Shown here piece by piece: positions 1 to 7,628 of a stretch of DNA of 17,674 bases. This stretch comes from Desulfuromonadaceae bacterium UBA2294 (lineage in GTDB: Bacteria; Desulfobacterota; Desulfuromonadia; Desulfuromonadales; UBA2294): assembly GCA_002345625.1 (NCBI GenBank), contig DDWE01000002.1, positions 1 to 17,674 of the forward strand, in the 5' to 3' direction. Each line of letters starts with the position of its first letter. The stretch's first letter is position 1. A program made the translations under genes and the position numbers. A model generated the notes under the pieces. The model saw nothing but the letters and a program-made list of their open reading frames with translations, was not told where the DNA came from and did no database searches.

Positions 1-58
1 CGCTCATGCCGATGCCACCAATACCAACAAAATGAATCCGTCTGATTTTCCCGTACAT
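1..58 (-). CDS. murC: UDP-N-acetylmuramate--L-alanine ligase (MurC), N-terminal fragment
   Basis: Only the first 19 codons lie in the window; the gene runs off the left edge. The peptide begins MYGKIRRIHFVGIGGIGMS, and the glycine-rich GIGGIGMS loop is the signature N-terminus of MurC (the UDP-binding Rossmann-like domain). MurC is the cytoplasmic ATP-dependent ligase that adds L-Ala to UDP-MurNAc, the first step of the stem peptide. Its ATG shares one base with the murG stop (TGATG), so it is very likely translated by coupling to murG. Downstream dcw genes such as murB, ddl, ftsQ, ftsA and ftsZ would be expected beyond the edge but cannot be seen here. Confidence 0.93.
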   Translation of the reverse strand, partial: MYGKIRRIHFVGIGGIGMS

Positions 59-1140
59 CAGTTCACCCTCTGTGCAGATCGGCACAGGCCCCGGCAGACA
101 TCGAGTATGGCCGCTGCTGCGCCACTTTTTGCCTGTAGACGGGCCGCCGCTGCCATCTGTTGCAGCCGGTTGCGATCCTGCAACAACGTATTAATCGTGT
201 TGGCCAGATGCTTAGCCGTCAGTTCCTGCTGCGCAATCATGACCGCCGCCCCGCCCTCGGTCATAACCCGCGCATTGGCGCTCTGGTGATCAGCAGCCGC
301 ATGCGGATAAGGGATCAGAACAGCCGGCCGGCCGCTGGCGGCCAGCTCGGCCAGAGTTGTCGCCCCGGCCCGGCAGACCACCAGATGGGCTTGCCGATAG
401 ACGCTGGCCATATCATCAATAAATGCTTCGATCCGGACCTCGCGGCGCCCCTGATCGGCATAGGCCTTCTGTACGGTTTCCAGATCGGCCTGCCCGGTCT
501 GATGGATGATCCGAAGCCCAGCGGGGAGCAATGGCAAAGCCGCACACAAAGCAGTGTTGATCGCTTGCGCCCCGCGCGACCCGCCGAACACCAGCAGGAG
601 CGGTGCGTCATCCGGCAGTTCCGGACAGGCTTCCATCTCGCTACGCACCGGATTTCCGGTCACTTCAATCCGGGCACCGGGAAAAGCGCTGCGGGTCGCG
701 TCAAAGGAGATGCAGACCCGATCGGCCCAGCGCCCGAGCAGGCGATTAGTCAAACCGGGGAGCGCATTCTGCTCATGCAGTACAGTCGGAATCCCCTGCA
801 ACCGTGCTGCGATCACCATGGCGGCGGAGGCATACCCACCGACTCCGACCACCACGTCAGGAGCAAATCCGCGCAGGATTTTTCGCCCCTGGGCGATGCT
901 GGCGAACAGGCGACCGACGGCAGCCATCTTGCCGAAAATGCCTTTACCGACAAAACCGCTGGCATTAACCAGTTGCAGAGGCCAACCGAGCTCCGGTAGC
1001 AAGCGGGCTTCGATGCCGCGCGCGGTACCAACAAACTGCACTTCGGCTTCCGGCCGTTGCGCCCGGAAGGCCTCGGCGATGGCGATTGCCGGAAACAGGT
1101 GTCCGCCGGTGCCGCCGCCGGCCAGCAGGAGCCGCCTCAT
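58..1140 (-). CDS. murG: UDP-GlcNAc:lipid I N-acetylglucosaminyltransferase (MurG)
   Basis: This encodes 360 aa, normal for MurG. The enzyme is a GT28-family glycosyltransferase on the inner face of the cytoplasmic membrane. It adds GlcNAc from UDP-GlcNAc to lipid I, giving lipid II. The N-terminal glycine-rich loop GGGTGGH is at residues 8-14. A second loop, GGSRGAQ, is at 186-192 in the C-terminal Rossmann domain. Further family motifs are HEQNALPG near 122-129, FIDDM, RAGATTLAE and the donor-site segment IPYPHAAADHQ; family members more often read HAADDHQ in the last of these. The start is an ATG embedded in an ATGA overlap with the ftsW stop, and the stop overlaps the murC start. There is no frameshift or missing core motif. 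Confidence 0.97.
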   Translation of the reverse strand: MRRLLLAGGGTGGHLFPAIAIAEAFRAQRPEAEVQFVGTARGIEARLLPELGWPLQLVNASGFVGKGIFGKMAAVGRLFASIAQGRKILRGFAPDVVVGVGGYASAAMVIAARLQGIPTVLHEQNALPGLTNRLLGRWADRVCISFDATRSAFPGARIEVTGNPVRSEMEACPELPDDAPLLLVFGGSRGAQAINTALCAALPLLPAGLRIIHQTGQADLETVQKAYADQGRREVRIEAFIDDMASVYRQAHLVVCRAGATTLAELAASGRPAVLIPYPHAAADHQSANARVMTEGGAAVMIAQQELTAKHLANTINTLLQDRNRLQQMAAAARLQAKSGAAAAILDVCRGLCRSAQRVN

Positions 1141-2243
1141 CGCGACACCTCCGGCACCTGACTGGAGATATTCAGCAGCACACCAACGGCAAACAGGGTG
1201 GTGAGCAGGCTGGTGCCGCCGTATGAAAGGAACGGCAGCGCCAGCCCCTTGGTCGGCAGCATCCCCATAACCACTGCGATGTTGACGAAGGCCTCCATGC
1301 CGAGCAGCAAGCTGATGCCAAAGGCAAGGTATCGCCCGAAATGGTCCGGACAGGCCAGAGCTGTTTTCATCCCCCGGGCAATCAGAAGCAGAAACATGGC
1401 GGTGACGACAAAAACACCGATGAAGCCGAGTTCCTCGCCCAGCACCGAGAAGATAAAATCGGTGTGCGCTTCCGGCAGGTAGAACAGCTTCTGCTTGCTC
1501 TCACCCAGGCCGTTACCGGCAAGTCCACCCGAGCCAAAAGCGATCCAGCTCTGAATGATCTGGAACCCGGTGTTGGACGGATCCTCCCAGGGGTTGAGAA
1601 AAGCCAGGATCCGCTTGCGCCGGTAATCGACGTTCATGACCAGAAAATAGAGGGCGGGCATGGCCAGAGCCGCCAGCATGAACAGGTAGCGCAACCGCGC
1701 CCCGGCGATGCTCACCATCACCAGCAGAACCGCCGACAAGGTCAGGGCACCACCGAGGTCGGGCTGTAGCAGCAACAATCCTACCAACAGAACCATGATC
1801 AACAGATAAGGGAGGAATCCATAGGCAAACTCACGGATACGCTCCCCTTTTTTGCTGATGGAATGGGCGAGATAGACGACCAGTGCAAACTTCACCACTT
1901 CTGACGGCTGCAGGGATAAACCGGGCAGGCGGATCCAGCGGGCGGCACCACCAATATGTTTGCCAACCCCCGGTATCAACACCAATACCAGCAGCACGAT
2001 ACTGATCAGCAGACCGAGGGCGGCGACTTTTCGGTAATGCCGGTAGTCGATCTGCATGGCGAACGCCATAATCATCAAACCGGCGACCGCAAAAATGCCC
2101 TGGCGTTTGAGAAAGTAAAAACCATCGGCAAATTTCTTGCCGGCCATAATCGACGACGCCGAATAGACCATCACCACGCCGAGGCAGGTCAGGACAACCG
2201 AGAGCAGCAGGATCGAGGTGTCGAATTCCCGACGCAGCATCAT
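1137..2243 (-). CDS. ftsW: Septal SEDS-family peptidoglycan glycosyltransferase (FtsW)
   Basis: This is a 368-aa polytopic membrane protein with about ten hydrophobic segments. SEDS proteins polymerise glycan strands from lipid II, and FtsW does so at the septum together with FtsI. Visible family motifs are ARWI near residues 101-104, LQPSE at 111-115, NPWEDPSNTGFQIIQS near 217-232, and the loop PEAHTDFIF at 257-265, which holds a highly conserved Asp of the family. EELG follows at about 270. The start is a tandem ATGATG, so either 2243 or 2240 could be used; a GGAGAGGTG Shine-Dalgarno sits 5-8 nt upstream and the murD stop TGA lies inside the tandem. Its position between murD and murG supports FtsW rather than RodA. 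Confidence 0.96.
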   Translation of the reverse strand: MMLRREFDTSILLLSVVLTCLGVVMVYSASSIMAGKKFADGFYFLKRQGIFAVAGLMIMAFAMQIDYRHYRKVAALGLLISIVLLVLVLIPGVGKHIGGAARWIRLPGLSLQPSEVVKFALVVYLAHSISKKGERIREFAYGFLPYLLIMVLLVGLLLLQPDLGGALTLSAVLLVMVSIAGARLRYLFMLAALAMPALYFLVMNVDYRRKRILAFLNPWEDPSNTGFQIIQSWIAFGSGGLAGNGLGESKQKLFYLPEAHTDFIFSVLGEELGFIGVFVVTAMFLLLIARGMKTALACPDHFGRYLAFGISLLLGMEAFVNIAVVMGMLPTKGLALPFLSYGGTSLLTTLFAVGVLLNISSQVPEVSR

Positions 2244-3610
2244 GCTGTCACCTCTCCGTTGCCGCGCAATTGTCGGACCAGCTGACTGAAACGCTCGCCG
2301 CGCTCGATGTAGCTTTTGAACATATCAAAGCTCGAACAACCAGGCGACAGCAGCACCGCGCCACCGGCCGGGGTCAACTGCTGTGCCAGAATCACGGCGG
2401 ACTCCAGACTATCGGCTCGATGAATGGTGGTGCAGCCGTCGAGTTCACGTGCCATGCGCTCGGTTGCCTCACCAATCAGGATCAGCTGAGCGACTTTGCT
2501 GCGGACAGTTTCAGCAAGGATGCCGAAATCGCCCCCCTTATCCTTGCCACCGGCAATCAGGGTCACCGGCGCGTTCAGACCGGCCAGGCTCATCACAACA
2601 CTGCCGATATTGGTCCCCTTGGAGTCATCGTACCAGCAGACACCATCGAGTTCCCGCACCAACGCCATGCGGTGCGGCAGGCCGGTAAAGTCGCAGGCTG
2701 CGCGCCAGGCGATCTGAGGCGGACACCCCTCAATCAGCGGCGCCACCAGCGCGGCCATGACGTTGGCGATGTTGTGCAACCCTTTGATCTTCAGTTCGGC
2801 GACCGGGAATCGGACCAGTACTCCACGCCGTTCCCAGACGATATCGATCCCGTCAAAACCGATCCCTTCCGCCACCGGTGCCCGGCAGGAAAAAAGCACG
2901 ACCTCGGGCGCTATGCCGTCTGCCGCCAGCAGCACATCGTTATCATCCGCGTTCAGGATGGCGATATCGGTGTCGATCATATTCTCAAACAGCCGCCGCT
3001 TTGCCGCCGCATAGCTGGCCATATCGGGGTAGCGGTCGAGATGATCGGCGCTGATATTGAGCAACAGGCCGTAGCGCGGGTGGAGTGTGTCGATGGTCTC
3101 GAGCTGAAAGGAGGAGAGCTCGACCACGATCCAGTCCCAGTCACTGCGCTGTGCCGCTTCGGTCAACGGCTGGCCGAGATTGCCACCGACAAAGGTCTTC
3201 TTCCCCCAGGCTTGCAGAATGGCGCCCAGCACTTCTGTCGTCGTCGATTTGCCGTTGGTACCGGTAATACCGATCACCGGCGCGGTCAGTTCGCGCGCCG
3301 CCAGCTCGATTTCACCGATGACCGCCACTCCGACTGCTCGCGCCGCCTGCACTGGATCAATGGTCTCCGGGACCCCGGGGCTAAGGACGACCAGATCGGC
3401 TGAGGTAAACAGTTCACACGTATGGCCCCCAAAATCGTAATGAATCGGCAGACCGTCAAGTACATCCAACCCGGGGATCTCGGTTGCCGGACGACGATCG
3501 CTGAGCACCAGACGGCCGGCCCTCGATGCCAGGAAACGGCACAGGGCGATGCCACTTTTTCCGGCACCCACGACAACAATCTGTTTTCCGGCGTAACAGC
3601 TCACGGTCAT
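2240..3610 (-). CDS. murD: UDP-N-acetylmuramoyl-L-alanine--D-glutamate ligase (MurD)
   Basis: This encodes 456 aa from the chosen start. MurD is the cytoplasmic ligase that adds D-Glu to UDP-MurNAc-L-Ala with ATP hydrolysis. The N-terminal Rossmann segment VVVGAGKSGIA begins near residue 10, and the ATP P-loop GITGTNGKST ends near residue 122 (P-loop Lys at 121). HLDRYPDMASYAAAKRRLF is the central-domain motif with the lysine that is carbamylated in the family. The C-terminal domain has WYDDSKGTN and IAGGKDKG. The reading frame stays open for 28 more codons upstream, but that extension lies inside mraY. The ATG at 3610 forms an ATGA overlap with the mraY stop and gives a typical MurD N-terminus, so it is preferred. 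The Shine-Dalgarno is weak, which fits coupled translation. Confidence 0.96.
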   Translation of the reverse strand: MTVSCYAGKQIVVVGAGKSGIALCRFLASRAGRLVLSDRRPATEIPGLDVLDGLPIHYDFGGHTCELFTSADLVVLSPGVPETIDPVQAARAVGVAVIGEIELAARELTAPVIGITGTNGKSTTTEVLGAILQAWGKKTFVGGNLGQPLTEAAQRSDWDWIVVELSSFQLETIDTLHPRYGLLLNISADHLDRYPDMASYAAAKRRLFENMIDTDIAILNADDNDVLLAADGIAPEVVLFSCRAPVAEGIGFDGIDIVWERRGVLVRFPVAELKIKGLHNIANVMAALVAPLIEGCPPQIAWRAACDFTGLPHRMALVRELDGVCWYDDSKGTNIGSVVMSLAGLNAPVTLIAGGKDKGGDFGILAETVRSKVAQLILIGEATERMARELDGCTTIHRADSLESAVILAQQLTPAGGAVLLSPGCSSFDMFKSYIERGERFSQLVRQLRGNGEVTA

Positions 3611-4683
3611 CTCAGTTTCAGTGTCGATAATGCAATCAGGGCCAGGATGATACTGATGATCCAGAAACGGACGATAATCTTCGGTTCCGGCCAACCCTTG
3701 AGTTCAAAATGGTGATGGATCGGTGCCATGCGGAAAATCCGCTTCCCCCAGAGGCGAAAGGAGGTGACCTGGGCTATGACCGACAGCGCCTCGACGACAA
3801 AAATTCCACCGACAATCACCAGCACCAGCTCCTGTTTGGTGATGACGGCAATGGTCCCCAATGCACCGCCGAGGGAGAGACTGCCGACATCCCCCATAAA
3901 GACCTGGGCCGGATAGGTGTTGAACCACAAAAAACCGAGCCCGGCTCCGACCATGGCGCCGCAGACAATGGCCAGTTCACCCGCCCCCTGCACACTGCTG
4001 ATCTGCAGGTAAGCCGCCAGTTTGGCGTTACCGGCGACATAGGCAAACAGCAGGTAGGTGGCCGAGGCAATAATCATCGGCCCGATCGCGAGACCATCGA
4101 GGCCGTCGGTCAGATTGACTGCGTTACCGGAACCGACCACCACCAGGACGATAAACGGCACATAAAGCAGGCCGAGTTCGGGGCGCAACCCTTTGAAGAA
4201 CGGAAAGGCCAGGGTGGTGTCGAACGACGGGTAGATGTAGAGCAATGCGGCTGCCGCTGTCGAAACCAGTAGTAACCAGAACATCTTCCCCCGCGCAGAC
4301 AGTCCATCACTGCTTTTGCGTTTCACCTTGCGGTAATCGTCAATAAAACCGACCGCACCGAAGCCGACCGTGACCAGCAGGGTGATCCAGACATAGATAT
4401 TATTGAGATCGGCCCACAACAACACCGGCAGGACGATCGCCAGCAGGATCAGGGTGCCGCCCATAGTCGGCGTCCCCTCCTTCTTGAAATGCGATTCCGG
4501 ACCGACCTTGCGGATACTCTGGCCAATCTGCAGCCTTGAGAGGGTCCGGATCAGCCAGGGACCGAGGAGAAACGAGATCAGCAGGGCGGTGATCGCCGCA
4601 TAGATGGTCCGAAACGTGATGAACTTGAACACGTAGAAGACCGAGAACTCGGTATGCAACGGGTAGAGGAGATGATATAGCAT
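3607..4683 (-). CDS. mraY: Phospho-N-acetylmuramoyl-pentapeptide-transferase (MraY)
   Basis: This is a 358-aa multi-pass inner-membrane enzyme that transfers phospho-MurNAc-pentapeptide from UDP to undecaprenyl phosphate, making lipid I. Family motifs appear in order: GTPTMGGT at about 70-77, FIDDYRK with the conserved Asp pair 115-116, NLTDGLDGLA starting at residue 190, FMGDVGSL around Asp265, and the cytosolic loop APIHHHFELKGWPEPKI at about 320-336 with its His triplet. The length equals that of well-studied MraY enzymes. The ATG shares one base with the murF stop (TGATG), and the stop is in ATGA overlap with murD. All catalytic motifs are present. Confidence 0.98.
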   Translation of the reverse strand: MLYHLLYPLHTEFSVFYVFKFITFRTIYAAITALLISFLLGPWLIRTLSRLQIGQSIRKVGPESHFKKEGTPTMGGTLILLAIVLPVLLWADLNNIYVWITLLVTVGFGAVGFIDDYRKVKRKSSDGLSARGKMFWLLLVSTAAAALLYIYPSFDTTLAFPFFKGLRPELGLLYVPFIVLVVVGSGNAVNLTDGLDGLAIGPMIIASATYLLFAYVAGNAKLAAYLQISSVQGAGELAIVCGAMVGAGLGFLWFNTYPAQVFMGDVGSLSLGGALGTIAVITKQELVLVIVGGIFVVEALSVIAQVTSFRLWGKRIFRMAPIHHHFELKGWPEPKIIVRFWIISIILALIALSTLKLR

Positions 4684-6083
4684 CAGGCCTCCCGGATCGC
4701 GCCAGCTGCTGCGCCCATCCAGGCGCGCAGGGCTTTGCTGATAATTTCCATACGCATGCCGCGCGAGCCCTTGACCAGAATCACATCCTCTGGTTGCAAC
4801 AGAGTCGACAGCAGCTCCAGCGCCGCAGCGTGCGAAGCGGGTGTGTAGACCGTATCGGCGGTCATCCCGGCCTGACGGGCACCCGCTGCGAGTTCAGTCC
4901 GTTGTGCGCCCAGAGCGAGCAGCACATCGGCCTTGGCAGCGACGACGGCACCGGTCTGCCGGTGCAAGGCCGCGGTCTCGGTGCCGAGCTCCAGCATGTC
5001 GCCGAGAATGGCTATGCGGCGACGCCCGTCTGCCAGGTCGGCCAGGGTCTGCAGGGCGGCGGCAACCGAAAGCGGATTGGCGTTGTAACTGTCATCAATC
5101 AACACCCGCTTGTCGGCCAACAGGTGGGTTTCCATGCGCCCGGCGCAGGGCTGGAAAGCTCTCAGCCCCGCAGCAATATCGTCCCCGGCGACCCCGACGA
5201 CGTGAGCCGCGGCAGCGGCGGCCAGCGCATTGCTGACATTGTGTCGTCCGGCCACTGGCAACTGTACCCGCCAGCTTCCATCCGGCAGCACCAGCAAAAA
5301 TTCCGGCTTTCCGTCGCGCAAGGACAACTCCTCGGCCCTAACGGTTGCCGCTGGATCAAAACCGTAGAGAACGCGGCGGACACCGTTGGCCACCGGCAGG
5401 GCGCAAACGCGCGGGTCATCGGCGTTGATAATCGCGCAGCCGCCAACCGGCAGGGCTGCAAACAACTCCCCTTTGGCACGGGCAACTCCGTCGATGCCGT
5501 GCAGGGTCTCCAGGTGCGCCGGTCCGACGTTGGTAATGATACCGACCGTCGGTGCGGCGATTTCACTGAGACGGGCAATCTCACCGCGAGCGCTCATCCC
5601 CATCTCCAGCACTGCCCAGCGTTGATCCGGTTCGAGACGGAACAGGGTCAACGGTAATCCGATCAAGTTGTTGAAATTACCGGCCGTGACCAGGGTCGGT
5701 GCCTTGCGCTCTAGAATCGCTGCCAGCATCTGCTTGGTCGTTGTCTTGCCCGAGCTACCGGTCACCGCGATCACCGCCCCATCGAACGAATGACGTACGG
5801 CCGCAGCCAGGGCACCGAGGGCGATCAGACAGTCGTCCACCACAAGAACCGGCACGGAAAGCCCGGAAACGACATCTTCGCTGAGGCAGGCAACCGCTCC
5901 GTTGCGCACCGCCAGGGTCAGAAACTCATGGCCATCGTAATTCTCGCCACGCAGCGGGATGAACAACTCTCCGCTGCGTAAGGTCCGGCTGTCGGTTGAA
6001 ATGGCGCTGAAGGTGCCGGTTGCATCGGCCGGGATCAGGCGGCCGCCGGTAATACGGGCGATGTCAGCCAAGTTGAAGTTCAT
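4683..6083 (-). CDS. murF: UDP-N-acetylmuramoyl-tripeptide--D-alanyl-D-alanine ligase (MurF)
   Basis: This encodes 466 aa. MurF adds the D-Ala-D-Ala dipeptide to UDP-MurNAc-tripeptide, completing the cytoplasmic pentapeptide precursor. The N-terminal substrate domain contains STDSRTLRSGELFIPLRGENYDGH, described by its span of roughly residues 30-53. The ATP P-loop TGSSGKTT is at about 108-115. Further motifs are EMGMSARGEIARL, ITNVGPAHLE and DDSYNANP, followed by AILGDMLELG in the C-terminal domain. The ATG at 6083 overlaps the murE stop (ATGA) and has GGGTGG 5 nt upstream. An in-frame GTG at 6092 would add three residues but lacks a Shine-Dalgarno, so the ATG is preferred. Confidence 0.96.
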   Translation of the reverse strand: MNFNLADIARITGGRLIPADATGTFSAISTDSRTLRSGELFIPLRGENYDGHEFLTLAVRNGAVACLSEDVVSGLSVPVLVVDDCLIALGALAAAVRHSFDGAVIAVTGSSGKTTTKQMLAAILERKAPTLVTAGNFNNLIGLPLTLFRLEPDQRWAVLEMGMSARGEIARLSEIAAPTVGIITNVGPAHLETLHGIDGVARAKGELFAALPVGGCAIINADDPRVCALPVANGVRRVLYGFDPAATVRAEELSLRDGKPEFLLVLPDGSWRVQLPVAGRHNVSNALAAAAAAHVVGVAGDDIAAGLRAFQPCAGRMETHLLADKRVLIDDSYNANPLSVAAALQTLADLADGRRRIAILGDMLELGTETAALHRQTGAVVAAKADVLLALGAQRTELAAGARQAGMTADTVYTPASHAAALELLSTLLQPEDVILVKGSRGMRMEIISKALRAWMGAAAGAIREA

Positions 6084-7615
6084 GACTGCCACCCATTCTG
6101 CAGCAGGGCGGCGCGCAGTTCTTCGCGATCATCGAAATGCAGCCGCTGGCTGCCGATGATCTGATAATCCTCGTGCCCCTTGCCGGCAACCAGCAGCAGA
6201 TCACCCGGTTGCAGAGCAGCAACAGCAAAGCCAAGCGCCGATCTCCGGTCAACGATCACCCGATAGCCGTTCGCGTCAGGGTTTCCGGCGTCCGCTTCGC
6301 TCAATTCCGTTGCGAAGCGGCCCTGCACACCGGGAAGAATCTCGGCAATAATCGACGCAGGGTCTTCCGTGCGCGGGTTATCGGAAGTGACAATCACCAG
6401 ACCGGAATAGCGGGCGGCAATCTCGCCCATGACCGGGCGCTTGCTCCGGTCGCGGTCGCCGCCGCAACCAATGACGCTGATGACCCGGCGCGGTTTTAAA
6501 TCGCACAACGTGGTCAGGACATTCTCCAGGGCATCACCGGTGTGGGCATAATCGACCAGGACCAGGGCATCGCGTGTATTCTCGATCCGCTCCAGTCGCC
6601 CCGGCACGCTGGTCGCCTGCTGTAACCCGCTCTGAATTGTCGCCCCGTTAATGCCGATAGCACTGGCAGCGGCGATGGCGCAGAGCAGATTGCTGACATT
6701 GAAACGGCCAAGCAGCGGCGAACGCACAGCCAGCACACCGTCCGGCAGAGTGACATCAAAGGCGACACCGTCCCGGCTGAGCACAACATTTTTCGCCCGG
6801 ATGCGTGCATCCTCACTCAGGCCACAGGTCCAGGCGCCACTGAATTCTGACGCCAGTCGTGCGCCGTAGGCATCATCAACATTGATAACCGCCGCAGCAC
6901 CGCTTGGAGCGATATGATCAGAAAACAGGCGACGTTTGCTGCCAAAGTAAGCCTCCATGGTCTGGTGATAGTCGAGATGCTCGGGCGTCAGATTGGTAAA
7001 GATTCCGACCTGCAGCGGAATCCCCACGACCCGGTTCTGTTCCAGGGCATGGGAGGAGATTTCCATCACCAGCGCATCGGCACCGGCCTGTTGGAATTCG
7101 GACAAGGTCTGCTGCAGTTCCAACGATTCCGGTGTCGTATGCGAAGCCGTCTGCTGCAGGGCGCCAAAACGGTAGCTGACGGTGCCGATCACTGCCGGCT
7201 TGCGTCCGGCGGCGAGCAGAATTGCCTCAAGCAGATAGGTGATGGTGGTTTTGCCGTTAGTCCCGGTCACTCCGATCGACAGCAGCTTGTTTGCCGGTGC
7301 ACCGAAATAGAGGGCTGCCGCCTGCGCCAAAGCATGGCGACTGTCGGCAACCGTGATCCCCAGCACCCCGGATGGCAACACCCGGTTCTCTTCCATGACG
7401 ATGGTCGTCGCTCCTGCCTGCAGAGCCCGGTCGATGAAGGCATGGCCGTCCGCACTGCTGCCACGCAGGGCAAAAAAGCAGCCGCCCGCCGTCACGCGCC
7501 GTGAGTCATAGGCCAGACTGCTCACCGAACCGGTCTGCGGACCGGTCACGAGCAGCGGCTGCAGGACGGCAAGCAGATCACCGGTATTCAGTTGTCGCGA
7601 CGCCTGTGCGTTCAC
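6080..7615 (-). CDS. murE: UDP-MurNAc-tripeptide synthetase, meso-diaminopimelate-adding (MurE)
   Basis: This encodes 511 aa from the chosen GTG start. MurE adds the third stem-peptide residue to UDP-MurNAc-L-Ala-D-Glu. The P-loop TGTNGKTT lies near residues 117-124. HTTPESLELQ, EISSHAL and HLDYHQTMEAYFGSKRRLF (lysine near 227, the position carbamylated in the family) follow. The motif SDNPRTEDP near 411-419 contains DNPR, which in characterised MurE enzymes marks specificity for meso-diaminopimelate rather than L-lysine. The frame is open upstream into ftsI, but GTG at 7615 has GGAG 8 nt upstream and gives a family-like N-terminus. It begins 13 nt after the ftsI stop, one of the few non-overlapping junctions in the cluster. 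Confidence 0.95.
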   Translation of the reverse strand: MNAQASRQLNTGDLLAVLQPLLVTGPQTGSVSSLAYDSRRVTAGGCFFALRGSSADGHAFIDRALQAGATTIVMEENRVLPSGVLGITVADSRHALAQAAALYFGAPANKLLSIGVTGTNGKTTITYLLEAILLAAGRKPAVIGTVSYRFGALQQTASHTTPESLELQQTLSEFQQAGADALVMEISSHALEQNRVVGIPLQVGIFTNLTPEHLDYHQTMEAYFGSKRRLFSDHIAPSGAAAVINVDDAYGARLASEFSGAWTCGLSEDARIRAKNVVLSRDGVAFDVTLPDGVLAVRSPLLGRFNVSNLLCAIAAASAIGINGATIQSGLQQATSVPGRLERIENTRDALVLVDYAHTGDALENVLTTLCDLKPRRVISVIGCGGDRDRSKRPVMGEIAARYSGLVIVTSDNPRTEDPASIIAEILPGVQGRFATELSEADAGNPDANGYRVIVDRRSALGFAVAALQPGDLLLVAGKGHEDYQIIGSQRLHFDDREELRAALLQNGWQS

Positions 7616-7628
7616 GCCATAATCTCCA

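Noticed and set aside
160..999. Long open frame on the plus strand opposite murG (and similar ones opposite murD, murF, ftsI and the caspase gene)
   Set aside because: They are antisense shadows of clear, motif-bearing genes in GC-rich DNA, with low-complexity composition, no Shine-Dalgarno and no recognisable domain.
3611..3694. N-terminal extension of murD by 28 codons
   Set aside because: It lies wholly inside mraY, has no family similarity, and the ATGA overlap start at 3610 gives a normal MurD N-terminus.
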